Shown in pieces: positions 23,488 through 35,490 of a DNA stretch of 64,000 nt. The stretch is from Isoetes taiwanensis (lineage: Eukaryota > Streptophyta > Lycopodiopsida > Isoetales > Isoetaceae), in the NCBI GenBank assembly GCA_021234155.1, contig JAJEKV010000585.1, positions 1-64,000 on the forward strand, written 5' to 3'. Under the pieces are notes generated by a model, which saw nothing but the letters and a program-made list of their open reading frames with translations, ran no database searches and was not told the DNA's origin. A program made the translations under genes and the position numbers. Every line of letters starts with the position of its first letter. Position 1 is the first letter of the stretch.

Positions 23488-24568
23488 TTAAAAGAACTCG
23501 GGGGGCAGAATCAAACTATTCCAGGACTGCAAAATATCTTGTCCCTTTTCCAGAGTACTAATAGATTGTTTGTTACCCTCTAGCATTTGTGGCCGTACAG
23601 CCTCTGGCATCTTTATACAACTACATACATTATCTAAGTGCAAGCAACATCTGAACAATCAAACCATGTAATACTTACATCTGATCTATGAATGCCTCTC
23701 GAAAACTTGGTACCTGATTTTGTGAAGCCATCAAGTTTGTACCCAAGGGATCTGCAAAACAGAGGTAAAAAGAGTATTGAAGCTTGAATTGGACCGGAAC
23801 ATGCAAATAAGATTCAATTCGATCTGGAATAATAATTTGGTCTAAATTAATGAGTAGCTAAAGTATTACTCATGGAAAAGCATCAGGGTAAAGCCAACCA
23901 ACTGCAGGGTTAAAATGTATGCCATAATAATTTATAGAATAAGCTCAACTATATTACAGCATGCAATCACATCACCTGTAGCAGAGGCATGGAAACGCAT
24001 CAGGCTAAAGCCAACCAACTGCAGGGTTAAAATGTATGCCGTAATAATTTATAGAATAAGCTCAACTATATCACAGCCTTTACATCACCTGTAGCAGATC
24101 GAAGACATTCATGAACATATGGATACCTCATTACTTTAGCATATGTTACCGTATTTTAAGCAGATAAAAAGATCTTCAAAAACCGAATGTCTATACTCAG
24201 CTAGCACTCAAATTGCCATCCAAAATACGTAACCAATCTACCTATTTCATAACTGAAACCTGCCAAAAATAAATAAATAAAAACACAAGGTCAGGACTTA
24301 CTAAATATTGCTCATATTTAGTTGGAAAGCTGGAAGATGCGCCAATTCATGTGAAAGAGTCCTCAACATGAGGCCAAAATTTTGAAATTGTTGTCCCAAA
24401 TTTTAACATAAGGAGCCTATAATAATCACAGTCCAGCATACACCATGTCTACATGACCATTATAGAGCATAATAGAATCTTACCTCCACAAAATTTCGTA
24501 AAACATAGAGCCAACACCATTGTTTATGTCAGGATTCTGCATTTTCAGTTTTAAGGGATGCACCTTCC
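23488..24568 (-). CDS. Candidate spliced gene, unknown (three exons visible)
   Basis: On the minus strand a likely exon at 24568-24484 reads KVHPLKLKMQNPDINN then GVGSMFYEILW and ends AG|GTAAGA. A second exon at 23751-23679 follows a strong TTTTGCAG acceptor, ends at GTAAGT, and continues the same frame as RSLGYKLDGFTKSG then RGIHRSD. A third (23610-23488), with a weaker acceptor, gives MPEAVRPQMLEGNKQ and ends at PPEFF then TAA. Phase matches across the first junction (2+1) and the second (0). Further upstream, an ATG at 25307 opens MASKTEVFLSDRVDFG for 38 codons and could be a first exon, but I could not join it. I recognise no domain. A transcript would be needed to accept it. Confidence 0.3.
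23871..24098. repeat. Tandem duplication, unit 117 bp
   Basis: Two adjacent copies starting CATGGAAA(A/C)GCATCAGG and ending CACCTGTAGCAGA, about 95 percent identical, lying in the putative intron between the first two candidate exons. Confidence 0.92.
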
Positions 24569-25600
24569 CTTTCTTGGCAAAATTTAAAAGCAAGTTAGAA
24601 TATGTAATAATATAAGTAAAAGGACATTACCATAAGGAAACTTTAACCATGAGCTATAAGAAAAAAACTAAGAGTAGCTGCATGTATATGATCTGAAGCC
24701 GAGTTCCTTCAACATGGCAACATAAATAAAAAAGAAGAAGCTTACCACAACGGTTTACCAATCATGGCTGTATGTAGGGCATACACAAAAATTTAAAGGG
24801 CAGACTCTTCTCTGTTATACAGATGTGCTAGAATAAAAAGATGGAGAGCTAGTCGCAAGCCTGCTGCTGCAGTTTGGAGATGGGAACCCTTCTACGGCTT
24901 TGCTTCAAGCTGAAGAAGGTAACAAGGCCGCTAAATTTCTTTACCAAAACCGTTTTGTTCTGAAACAATTACTGGCAGAAAATTGAGACAGGACGTCCTC
25001 TGCAGGTTAGCCAGAAACAAGAGTACGTTGTTTCCACAACAGGATTATGGAGCAGCCGTTATTCCGCCCAACTGAGCCCAACCGATTATGAAGGCACTTT
25101 CCCCAAAGGGTTATAAACCAACGGATTGACCACAGCTCCTCTCTTTCAACATGAGATCAACCAGAATTAGAGCAAGAGCAACCTGGATAGGCCTCAAGAA
25201 ACCACAGAACTTAAAATCCGGCCAGCCTCAGCATCCAGGCGAAGGAATGACGACGCACTGCCGAAATCAACCCGATCTGATAGAAAAACTTCGGTTTTTG
25301 AAGCCATGATTGAAGTTATGAGCTGAAGGTGCCGAATTCTGCAGAAGAGTTGTTGTTCTCCCGAAAAAAGTTCGATTCCTGTATTTTTACCTTGCCCCTT
25401 CCTTTAATCACGTAACCCAAGATTATAATATAAGCATTAAATGATCGTACCACATCCTTTTATGTCTAACATTGCACAAATTGCCACGTTGTGCCAAATA
25501 TTGGCTTTTATTGATTATTTTATTTTTATCTTGACACCACGTCATCTAATAATAAATGTTGTACCATCTCATAATGTGGTATGAATTTCTTAGATCTTCT
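24569..25600. other. Possible upstream part of the candidate gene
   Basis: Less AT-rich than the flanks. It includes the minus-strand 38-codon frame from 25307 and a leader-like stretch to about 25390, but no continuous coding frame. Nothing else is recognised. Confidence 0.35.
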
Positions 25601-25798
25601 TTAGCCTCTAATTCAATGGTCAAGATTCAACCGGACCCTATCCAACGATTCGGGCATGGGGAGCATGCCCATGCATGCCCCCCACAACCCCTCTATGAGG
25701 TGGCCATATCCTAGCCTTCCATTTCTTGGATGAACGGATGGGATCAATCTCTATATATATGACCCCCCCAATGTTACGCACATGCTCCCCATGGAATA

Positions 25799-25934
25799 AT
25801 TGTATATATACATTTATATATATACAATTATATAAACCACCCCTTATTTCTAGAGATTTGGGTGTATGGTGCAAAAGTCGAGATCACGAGATTGGCCGGT
25901 CACGCATGACACCAAAATCTCTAGAAATAAGGGG
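25799..25934. repeat. Two foldback hairpins
   Basis: An AT hairpin (ATTGTATATATACA...TATATATACAAT, 25799-25830) is followed by one with 26-base arms. Arm 25840-25865 starts CCCCTTATTTCTAGAGATTT and its reverse complement lies at 25909-25934, with one mismatch and a loop of about 43 bases. The surrounding 25.6-26.06 kb shares short words with 20.3-20.7 kb and 37.3 kb, suggesting a dispersed foldback family. Confidence 0.75.
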
Positions 25935-25999
25935 CCAGCTTAAGCTGGATCGATCTTGGCCGTCGAATGTTAACAAAAATGGATGGATTTAGCCACATA

Positions 26000-26540
26000 T
26001 TTGCTTTCGCATTTAATATTACCTCATGAGGTGGCGGTAATATTAATAACCTATTGATGTTATTTGATGAGGTGTTAGCATAGTAAAGGAGGGCTTTAAT
26101 TTTTGTCGGTGTTCTCTTGCCCTTGCGGGAGCCATCTCTTGCTGCGTAATTGGGCGATGGACCATGATCGCATTTCCCTCCATGCCGGAGCTCTAGAAGA
26201 AACTCTTTCGATCTTATTCGAGCTTGCATGCTCAACGCTGCATGTCGTAGTACTGTATAAATGCCTTTGCTCAAGCTTCCGACCATTTTATACCGTGATA
26301 TGGAGATGGCCGGATCGCTTATTAGCTCAAATCGAACCTTTGGCGCATCAGAAAGGCATTGTACCCAAGAATAGACCGTTTCTCAAGAACAGACTGGAGG
26401 CCATTCAGGTGATTTTCTCCTCTATTGTTTTCTGATTCTTTGAGCTTTGATTCTCTGATATAAGCACCTTAAGATTTATTTGGCGTTGAAAGGAGAAGAT
26501 TTTTATTACGGCTTTGCATTTTGAGCTACCAGCTATGGCG
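26000..26540. other. No gene recognised
   Basis: A 110-codon plus-strand frame (26103-26435) shows no known domain and is overlapped by an equally long minus frame; coding status undecided. Confidence 0.35.
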
Positions 26541-26559
26541 ATTGTTGTCCCGCTATGGC

Positions 26560-27025
26560 AGAGTTATAGTATGATATAAGGATATGATATGTATGAGATA
26601 TGTCATATATATTTTACAAATGTCATATATCTTTAATATATGAAATATATCATAATATATATCATATGTCATATATCTCCTATATATGAGATACGTCATA
26701 ACATATATCGTATGTCACATATCTATTGCATATATAACATACATCATATGTCACATATCTATTGTATATATGATATATATCATATGTCACATACCTATTG
26801 ATCATATAAATATCGAGTCATATGACATATATATATGTCATGTCATATATTTGTTATATATGTCATATATTTTTAATATATGAAATATATCATAATATAT
26901 ACCATATGTCATATATCTCCTATATATATATGAGATACGTCATAACATATATCGTATGTCACATATCTATTGCATATATAACATATATCATATATCACAT
27001 ATCTATTGTCCTTCCTATGTAATTG
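26560..27025. repeat. AT-rich array, ATATGTCATATA motif
   Basis: Imperfect units of about 60-110 bases built from CATATGTCACATATCTATTG and ATATATGTCATATATTT. Frames running through it are composition artefacts. The same sequence resumes at 28360-28406 and 35393-35490 on either side of the CACTA element. Confidence 0.9.
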
Positions 27026-27089
27026 AGTGTCCAATTTCTGTTCTCCTTCATTTTGTTCCTTCAAAATTCTTAAAACATGGCACGTGTAC

Positions 27090-27895
27090 TTGTGTGCATT
27101 TATTACTTATAAAGCATTTATTGCAGCATTTATTGCGGCCACTTAATAACCTTCTTTGCATTCATTTTTGCATTCATTGATTATATAAAGCATTTATTGC
27201 GGTAACCTCGAATATTTCGTGATGTTGACGTGATTACATGACACGTGTACAGTGTGCATTCATTGTAAAGCATTTATTGCAGCCATTAATAACCTCGAAT
27301 ATTGTGTGCATTCATTGATTGTAAAGCATTTATTGCGGGCATTAATTTCAGATTTGAGGCATTTATGAGCATTTATGGTAGGAGGAAGATATGAGCATTT
27401 CCATAGGATGACCACGTTGCATTCATCGCATTTATGGCGGTTGTGCACTTTGCATTTATTGCGACCATTAATACACTTTGCATTTTTGTGGCCATTAATA
27501 TGCTTTGAATTTATTGCGAATTATTCAAAATACGACATGTGTGCACTTTGCATTTATTGTAGCCATTAATACCTTTTTGCATTTATTGCGACCATTAATC
27601 GCTTTGTATTTGTGCGGCCATTAATACGCTTTGCATTTATTGCGAGTTATCAAAGCACGACATGTGTGCACTTTTGCATTTATTGGCATTTATTAATACC
27701 CTTTGCATTTATTGCGACCATTAATACGCTTTGCATTTATTCTCCGACCATTATCGCTTTGCATTTTATTGCGAGTTATCAAAGCGACATGTGTGCACTT
27801 TGCATTTTATTGCGACCATTAATATGCTTTGCATTTATTGTTATCAAAAGATTTACGACATGTGTGCACTTTGCATTTATTGCGGCCATTGGCAA
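27090..27895 (+). repeat. Minisatellite, GCATTTATTGCGGCCATTAAT motif
   Basis: More than twenty steps of about 28 bases, core TTTGCATTTATTGCGACCAT, organised in larger units that start ACGACATGTGTGCAC. It does not encode anything. Related units lie at 35940-36290 beyond the CACTA element. Confidence 0.9.
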
Positions 27896-28077
27896 ATTTG
27901 TTAGAAGATATCAATCCCAATATATATAGAATCTTAATGATATCCATTTTAGGATAATTATGGATATGAAATATATATCGAATGATATTAATGATTACAT
28001 CGCGAGTTCGCGATATAGGCACTTGGCATAAATATAGCCCTAGATTAGTCATGTGTCGATCATCCAACAAAACTCCA

Positions 28078-28325
28078 TCTTATAAATAGAAGGCCTTCTT
28101 ATTGTCTCACGCGTGAGAGCACTTGAAGAGCTATTGTGGCGCTTCTCTCGCTTCACTAATTGCATGCAAGGTAAATATTCTCCCATTTTGTAATTTCTAA
28201 ATTAGAGTTAGAATGTAAAGATCTTCGAAGTTGCTTCACATCAATCTAGAATCACTTGGCCATTCGCAGTAAGAGAATGTTGGGCGTTAGCGGGGTCCAA
28301 GCGCACCGCTTGAAAAAAAAAAAGA
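28078..28325 (+). promoter_or_regulatory. Possible promoter and short transcript unit
   Basis: CTTATAAATAGAAGG at 28078-28092 is a good plant TATA box. About 90 bases on, ATTGCATGCAAG|GTAAATAT looks like a donor site, and an A-run lies at 28313-28323. No coding frame follows, so this may be the relic of an LTR or of a processed insertion. Confidence 0.3.
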
Positions 28326-28403
28326 TAAATGTTAGCGTGGCGCCTTGGCGCCGCGCAAATCTTGTATATATAATATATATCATATGTCACATACCTATTG
28401 ATC

Positions 28404-28406
28404 ATA
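28404..28406 (+). repeat. CACTA target duplication ATA, left
   Basis: ATA before CACTACAAG; matched by ATA at 35393-35395. Confidence 0.85.
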
Positions 28407-28429
28407 CACTACAAGAGAATGAGGGTTTT

Positions 28430-28700
28430 TGTCGAAAAAGTGTCGGATGTCTGAGAGATTTGCCCGGCGTAAAGGCGGCGCAGTAATCGACGCTATTTCG
28501 GCGACCTTAGCGCGTCGATTTTTTCGTCACAATAAAGCGTCGAATTTTTAAAATTCGGAAAAATCGTCACATAAATCGTCGGGAATATGCAAATGAATCG
28601 TATCGCCGACTATCTTCGCCGAATTCGCGTCGGTTGTATCGTCAAAATTTGCGTCCGTTTTATCGTCAGAAAATACGTCAAGAATGGCATCAGAAAATAA
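28430..28700. promoter_or_regulatory. Left subterminal repeat zone of CACTA
   Basis: Repeated TCGTC, CGTCGA and CGTCAGAAAA words in both orientations, far denser than in the interior. Confidence 0.75.
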
Positions 28701-28749
28701 TTTTCCAGGCATTATTACAAATTTGGTCATAACATTTTATTCAAGAGTC

Positions 28750-31700
28750 TGTTTTAGATGGAATTTGATGTTTTGCAAAGCTATCTTCTCGATCTATCTA
28801 ATGATGTATTATTTCACCAAGCTTGATTAGGTTCTATCCCTAGCTAGTATTGTAGGTTTGAGCTAATGCGCACATCCCATATTTTAGTTTATGGGACGCT
28901 TAAGAATCTAACAAGTAGACTTAAGGCTGGATCTGGCTGAAATACAAGAGCTAGACACAGCATGTGTGGAAACTCGAGCCATTTGAGAGGTCTAGAACTC
29001 CCCTTTGCATACACTCAAATTACTAGAGCTATCACGATTCCGGAGCTTCTTGCATAGCTTCCATACTTTCCATTGAGCCACACACAGCTCTAGAACCGCA
29101 CATGCCCCTAATTCTTTCAGATATGATTGGGTGTCTGTAATTCATGGGCACTGTCATTTGTCTTGAAAACTTTGTAGCCTATGGTTTTAATGGCTCCAGT
29201 CATTAACAAACACCACAAATGTCAAGGTCACAAAATGGTGACAAAGATAAGTAGTTATGATGAAATGCAATATGCCTAGTGCAATTTATGAGGCTATTGA
29301 TTGATGGTCCAATATCTGATGACCATTAAGCCAATTTGTAACAATGAGCCTTGGCCAAATAGAGGCAATATGAGCATTCAAATTTTTGTTAATATCAATG
29401 GTTAAAATTTGGTTTCCCTTAGCAAGGGAACCTAGACACCCTTTGGAATATGATATGGACATAGTAAATATACTTGAGCCAATTTATGTGGTGTCAAATA
29501 AACTAAGTAGAAAAGGCATGTGGCAAAATGCGTCAACGGATTTCTAAAACAAAAGTGGCAAAATTGGAAAATTGCCAAATATTTCTAAAGTAGACATTAT
29601 TTTGTTAATTGCTTTTACCAAATCCATATGCATAGGCTTTGCCCAACACACGTTTGGGGACTTTTTTTAGAGCATTCGGGCCTACCTTATCCACCCATAC
29701 TACAACATTGAAAATAATGTTTGCCTTCAAGGGCTCATATTTTCCCTTTGTAAAAATTTTCATTGGATGAATTATCGTGGCCACTTGTGGTGCATGTGTG
29801 CCACTTATTGTTCCACTTACATGTTGGACATGTGAGGCCTACATGCCACTTTTGCATGTTAACTTATTGTTTCACAAGAAGGGCTCATGCGCTTTATGAA
29901 ACGTGAGTCTCATTTTGAATTTTCTAAGGTATGTTTTTTTAAATATTGCAAAGCTTTAATATTTTACATTTTTAAATCGATTTAGGGCATACAAGTCCCC
30001 TGTTCATGGTAATGGCGGGGAGGGCTCTAGAGCCAAAACGACCAACCATCCGGTCTTCTTTGGTAGCACCCAAAAATCTGTGTCGGATTCCTATTTTTCT
30101 TTGTAATTTGTGCCGATGTTTGATGCCTTGCAAAAAAATAGGCATGTCGGATCTGTTGGGATCCGAAAATTTGCATGCGGATGTGTTGGAACCGGGTCAT
30201 TCGATCGAGGTGGGATTCTAAAGAGTTTCCTTGTAGCGAGGATTCCATGATGCTAAGCAGAATGCAAGAAAACATGGTCTTGAACCAATTTATTTACGCT
30301 TGGAGTAATATTTCAAAATTATTTATCAAGTAATCTTGTGCAAGGGTTTACAGATCTGAATAAAAATCTACTTGCACTAAATGGTTGTTAGAGCTGGCAG
30401 TTTTGCTCTATGGCTATGGACGTAATGCTAGGGCGATATTCTTAGGCATATGCTGCACTTTTGGCTGGAAGACAAAGTCGTGGATGCACAACAAATTACT
30501 ATGGTAATATCTAGCATTATAACAGGGGGTTTTTTTTTGTATTTTTATACAGTTTTTGCTATGGTTTTCATATGATTTGATGGGCGTATTGTGCGAGGCA
30601 TACTAATCAGTATATCTAGAGCGCACTCGAATGCCATATTATCTATGATTTTGCAATGGTTTAGCTTTAAATATTTCTCCATGAAAAAACCAATTTTTTT
30701 TTAGTCCCCAGAAAACACATGCAAGCATCGAGCTCTCTTATTTTAGGGTTTGTGGAAAAGAGGGCATGCTTAGGGTTCTACAGTCCATTTTTTTTCTCTG
30801 AATTCAAGATCTTCGTTTCCGTTTGTTCTATCCTTCTGTTGGTGGACCGAGTTCTCTTGAGGCACCGAAGTTTCTAAAGCGAGGAGGGAGGTTATCTCCG
30901 GTGATTTCAGGCCCGGGCTAACAACCCCATTGAAACAAATTTCGGCGGCGAGGATTTGGCGGGGTTTTGCCCTGATTAATGAACCGGCAAAGTCGGTGAG
31001 TTTTGGCGTACCGAGTTTCTAAAGTACATGTCATCTCCGGCGTGATTTACGGTGGGCAACTCTCAAATACTTTGATTTGAGTGCGGGGCTATGGCGTGGC
31101 GAGTTCTAGAGATCTGGCGACCATCGACCACGATTTTTTGCAACCCTTCTTCATGGTACTCAAACTTGGTACCGGTCGTATTCGCCTTTTCTTTGCAAAT
31201 CGGATGTTTTATGGCTTCATGCGGTGGCTATGATCGATCCCGGATAAGCGGCCTTTCGATTTCCTTGCTTACCTAATTCCGGTAAGTAGGTTATAATTTG
31301 TTTATAGTTTTCTCTGTTTTCTTGTGCTTATTACTCTTCACAATATTTGGATTGGCTTCTCTACGAATGTTCAATCATAAGCGGCAAGCAAATCCGACTA
31401 TTGTCAGGGCAATTTCGGAACCAGGACGCCCTGCCCTCTTCAAGAATTTCCAGAATCGAGGGTTCCTGGTGAAACCTCAATCTAATTTAATGGTGAATCA
31501 GGCAGTTTTATTCTTATTGTAGGCCAGCTCTTCTTCAGAACACGGTTCACGGCTTTTAAACGAATGAATTTGCCAATGAATACTATGCACTAGTCGACCT
31601 ACCTTCTTATTGAGTCATAAACGGGCGGTATCTGTACTCGGTCTGTGATTTTCAACCGAGCCAAGCCCCCACTATATGGGTATATGCAAAGATGCTAGAT

Positions 31701-33680
31701 TTAGATTCCATTCTCCTTATACAATCGAGAACGATCTAAAAGTTTCATATTCCCTTTTTCATGTTTTCCTGTGACTCCCTTAGGATGTTACTTGTCATAA
31801 TTCCCATAACTTATAACTCCCTTAGGATCTTACCTATCATAATTCCCATAACTTCTCATAACTTGTGTAATCATTTCTTTACAATGGTTTCTTTCTTTTT
31901 GTTCTCCGTGTTACTGCAAATTGCATGCCCGTAAGGATCCGAGCAAAAGAAGATCGAAACCCCTATGTGACTCTTCATGGAAAGTTTTATTTATGGTGGC
32001 ATGTCTTTCTCGAGCTGCTCCTTGCTCCACGTATTCAAGTTATTTTGCAGCATATTAACTTGGTGGTTATGTTTTTATTCATAGTCTTTTTCAAACACAA
32101 ATTACGGAAGATTTATCCAACATGGATGACATTGCACACTTTACATATATTTTGCTCTGGGGGTATGTAGGTTGTCCAAGATCCAAGCATTCATCTCCTT
32201 CAGATTGTAATGGTGAATTCTTATGTGTAAAGTCAATTAGGATACACACATGGTTATGTTCTTAAGACTTTTGAAGTAGATATATTCAACATAAATGCAT
32301 TATCGACAGTGGTTTTCTGTATCACAGTGTTCATAGAAACACATTGTTCACATTTGAAATGTTGAAAAGTTCAAAGTTCAAATGTATTCAGGGATGTGAT
32401 GTTGTGTTCTTAGAAAACAATTGTTGACATTTTAAATGTTCAAATGTGATGATTGCAGCTTCTGCTCAACGTCATGAAGGTGACTTAGATGTCTCAATCT
32501 AGTGGCAGGATTTTTAGTACCTCCATTAATCGAAGTAGGGTATTCGGAGTCTCAGACTCAAAGTCTAAATTTGGAGTCTATAAATTATGCAATTTAAAAT
32601 ATATGGTTTGCAATAACACATCATTCATTTTGTATTTTTATTTTCTTGTTTACCTCAAAAGTTTATCTATCTTTGCTTCTTTTGGGGCCCGAAGGGCCCA
32701 AATTTTTTTTTAATATAACAACCAACATAACTACTATTAACATTAATTAACACAAACTATTACATTCAACATGTTTAAATTAAAATCCCCCTAAAACCCC
32801 CTTTGGTTTGGGTGCATATTCATTGGGGGTGGCGTAGGGCGAGAGCCCCTATAATTATGTTTTGCATGTATAAAATCAACACCATATAGTATATTACCTC
32901 AAATCTTATAGTATTTTGCAAATCTTGTTATACAGTATAGCAAATTCTGTACATCCATACCCCACAAATGAGGAACTTTGTGTACGGTGTAGATTAAAGA
33001 ATAAGGGGTGAATATGCCTATCTAACAGCTCTCGTTGCCCGGAGTCACCCCCCGTGTGAATATGCACCCAAACCAAAGGGGGTTTTAGGGGGATTTTAAT
33101 TTAAACATGTTGAATGTAATAGTTTGTGTTAATTAATGTTTATAGTAGTTATGTTGGTTGGTATCAGACGCTTCTATTCCTCTTGGCTATCATACTATTC
33201 TGCCTTTGTTACAAAGTAACTATTTTGATAGCATAATGGAATAATTTTTAAACGGCATAAGAAATACGCTGATGAGGCTTCCTTACTATTGCATGACAGT
33301 AATAGAACTAAAACTGAGCTATTATTTTAAATTTTATGCTATGATACTGATTATGCCATTGTGGACTTTATGCATAGAACAAATTATGCTATGGTTGTAT
33401 CGAATACTAGCATCACGGAATCTTGAAAGGCTCTTTTGACCTTTTCCATATATTGATAGAACTAGATTTGCATAGCCAAGGGCTTATGTACTATGACCTT
33501 GGTTTAAATAGAACCTCTGACTTTATCTATTGCTCTAAAAGCAAGCTTTTTGTGATGAACCACTATTTTATACCTTTAATATCAAGTATTACGGTGTATT
33601 GCTTATGCAATTATGTGGAAGTGTTTGATTTAAGGCATCTTTGTAAATGAGATGTGAAACATTTTGGATAATTTGTTACT
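28750..33680. other. CACTA interior, mostly noncoding
   Basis: At 30740-31080 the base composition rises and the sequence resembles a 5' leader, with two related boxes (TTTCTAAAG followed by ATCTCCGG). Frames of 60-80 codons at 30006, 31091 and 32489 show no domain. Probably promoter and introns of the coiled-coil gene at 33.7-34.8 kb, but no exon could be joined to it. Confidence 0.35.
32719..33160. mobile_element. MITE B, about 100-bp terminal inverted repeats, nested in CACTA
   Basis: CAACCAACATAAC at the left end and GTTATGTTGGTTG at the right begin arms of about 100 bases (including TTAATTAACACAAACTATTA and CCCCTTTGGTTTGGGTGCA) with few differences. The loop matches MITE A at 17536-17884 in reverse orientation. 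No coding frame. No clear target duplication. Confidence 0.85.
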
Positions 33681-33683
33681 AAC

Positions 33684-34822
33684 TTGTACTTAGATTATAC
33701 TATTGTTATAAGTCTTCTTGAGATGAGTAAAGGAGCCGAAGCAGAATCAAAAGTAAGAGAAGCAGAAGGTAAGATTCTTGCATGTCAAGGGGAGAGAGAT
33801 GAACTTCAGAAAGATTCTGCCATGATCGCACGGCTACAAAGAGAATGTCAAGAAATAAATGATGACAATACATCAGCAATATCTAGAGTGAGAGCTGATG
33901 TAATTTTGTAGTTGTTTTCACTAAGTAATTTATTTGTATGGAATGATCTTCTTATTGGTTTTTTGCGGTTTTATGATAAAAGCGGTTTAATGCAAGGGCT
34001 TAGCATTATCTAAAGCAAATATACTACATAAACAATGTTAGACTTTGCAAGAACTCCTTAATGAGGTTAGTAAGCATAAAAGCTTCCTTGGAGATCCACA
34101 TAAATACTATTTCATCAGTTGGGTTGTATTGTTTGGTCGCATTTGCTATGGTTTTTTCATGGGAGACATGCTAATAATCGGTACGAATGATGAATTGGCT
34201 TACATGATCTAGTCTAGGAAATTGAATCTTATACATATTTGTTCTTTTCTTTCTTAATGTAAATCTCCTATATTGACCACTATAAATGTATCATGTTGCA
34301 GAGTTGGAAGGCTGCTCACATGGGCCTTATCATATATATGTTCCATGACATCTCTTGGTTTGGTTCTGATGTCAATCATTAGGCCAGGAAGTAGTGCACC
34401 ATGTAAAGCTGAGAGCACCTTTGGCTCAACATGTCAAACACAAAATTCCATGCTTCTAAATTCGCCAGCCTTTACAGTTGACTCACATTTTATTCTAGAA
34501 AATATTGTCTAAGGCAGTATTGTTCTTATAATTGATTTGAAATAGGCAGCCAGTCTTGCTCGCCATAGGAGAGAAGACGATGTCTTTCTAGCCCAAGCAA
34601 TGGAACATGAGTTACCAAACATGAGAATTAAGGTAAAAAAGTGAAATGGCTTAGTAGGTTTTAAATCAAGGTGAAAGTTTTTGGAAATTCTTTCCATCTT
34701 GCAGGTCAAAGTTGTCGAAGAAAGGCAGCGGTTGGGTGACCCCATCCCCACATGCATGCAGGATTCCACAAGTCTCCATCAATTTCTAAGAAAGGAGCAA
34801 GAGATTTCCTGGCAGCCCTAAG
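33684..34822 (+). pseudogene. Exons of a coiled-coil protein inside CACTA
   Basis: A first segment reads EMSKGAEAESKVREAEGKIL to RLQRECQEINDDNTSA (to about 33900), a strongly charged heptad-rich coiled coil ending near a GTAATT donor. A possible short piece SWKAAHMGLI (34301-34332) follows a TTGCAG acceptor. Then ASLARHRREDDVFLAQAMEH to ELPNMRIK (about 34547-34633) ends at AAG|GTAAAA. After a TTGCAG acceptor, VKVVEERQRLGDPIPTC to QEISWQP and a TAA (about 34705-34822) closes the protein. The last two exons join in frame. I do not recognise the family. The exon-intron layout fits a host gene caught by the transposon, or an unknown element-coded accessory gene. Confidence 0.45.
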
Positions 34823-35084
34823 TCCGGTTTATCAAAGATAACGGCGTATATATTTATATACAATATAAAAGTCTCTAGCTGCATCGTGTACTTTATTCTT
34901 ATAATTTTATCATATTAATAAAATGCCCATTCTTTCATTCATTCAAGATTTGGTCCATTGCAACGAATGTGGGACTTAGCTTTAAAGCTTCCAATTTGGT
35001 GCACCCTCCCTAATTGCGAATATAAATTTCATCTTTAATGGCTTTAACCACCCATCTCAAAATAGCAACAAAAGGTGTAACAAT

Positions 35085-35375
35085 AATCTGACGAAAAATT
35101 CAACGCTATTTCTGACGCTTTTTCTGACGCTATTTCTGACGTTATTTCTGATGCTATTTCTGATGCCTTTTTTTACGCTTTTTCAGACGATTTTGGTGAC
35201 GCTATTTCTGACGGTTTTTTTGACACCTATCGTCAGAAAATCTGACGATTTGTCTGACGATATTTCTGACGCTTTAGCGTCAGATAATAAGCGATAGGTA
35301 AATCGTCAGGCAGTAGTGTCTGAACAGTTGTCTGTTTTATGAAGACCATCTGACGCTTTTTCTGACAAAAAAAAC
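35085..35375. promoter_or_regulatory. Right subterminal repeat zone of CACTA
   Basis: About fifteen copies of TCTGACG(CT) or its complement, for example CTGACGCTATTTCTGACG, within 290 bases of the end. Confidence 0.85.
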
Positions 35376-35392
35376 CTCATTCTCTTGTAGTG

Positions 35393-35490
35393 ATATAAAT
35401 ATCGAGTCATATGACATATATATGTCATGTCATATATCTGTTATATATATGTCATATATTTGTTATATATGGGATATATCATATCAAGGG
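35393..35490. repeat. AT-rich array continuing after CACTA
   Basis: Begins with the ATA duplication and TAAATATCGAGTCATATG, continuing the array interrupted at 28406. Confidence 0.85.

Larger units (their letters stand above)
28407..35392. mobile_element. CACTA (CMC/EnSpm) DNA transposon, 6,986 bp
   Basis: The ends are CACTACAAGAGAATGAGG and its exact complement CCTCATTCTCTTGTAGTG (18 of 18), extended by TTTTTGTC on both sides. Flanks are ATA and ATA, the 3-bp duplication typical of this superfamily. The sequence produced by joining the flanks, TTGATCATATAAATATCGAG, exists unbroken at about 26799-26818 in the same AT-rich array: a local copy of the empty site. Subterminal zones (28430-28700 and 35085-35360) are dense in CGTCAGA, TCTGACG and TCGTC repeats, the usual binding sites for the element-coded DNA-binding protein. 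I found no TNP2-like transposase, so it is non-autonomous and carries other sequence instead. Confidence 0.95.

Noticed and set aside
26686-27022. Ile/Tyr-rich frames
   Set aside because: Composition of the ATATGTCATATA array.
26560-27900. CRISPR-like array of regularly spaced repeats
   Set aside because: The sequence between the motifs is itself repeated and AT-rich, there are no unique spacers, and the genome is eukaryotic.
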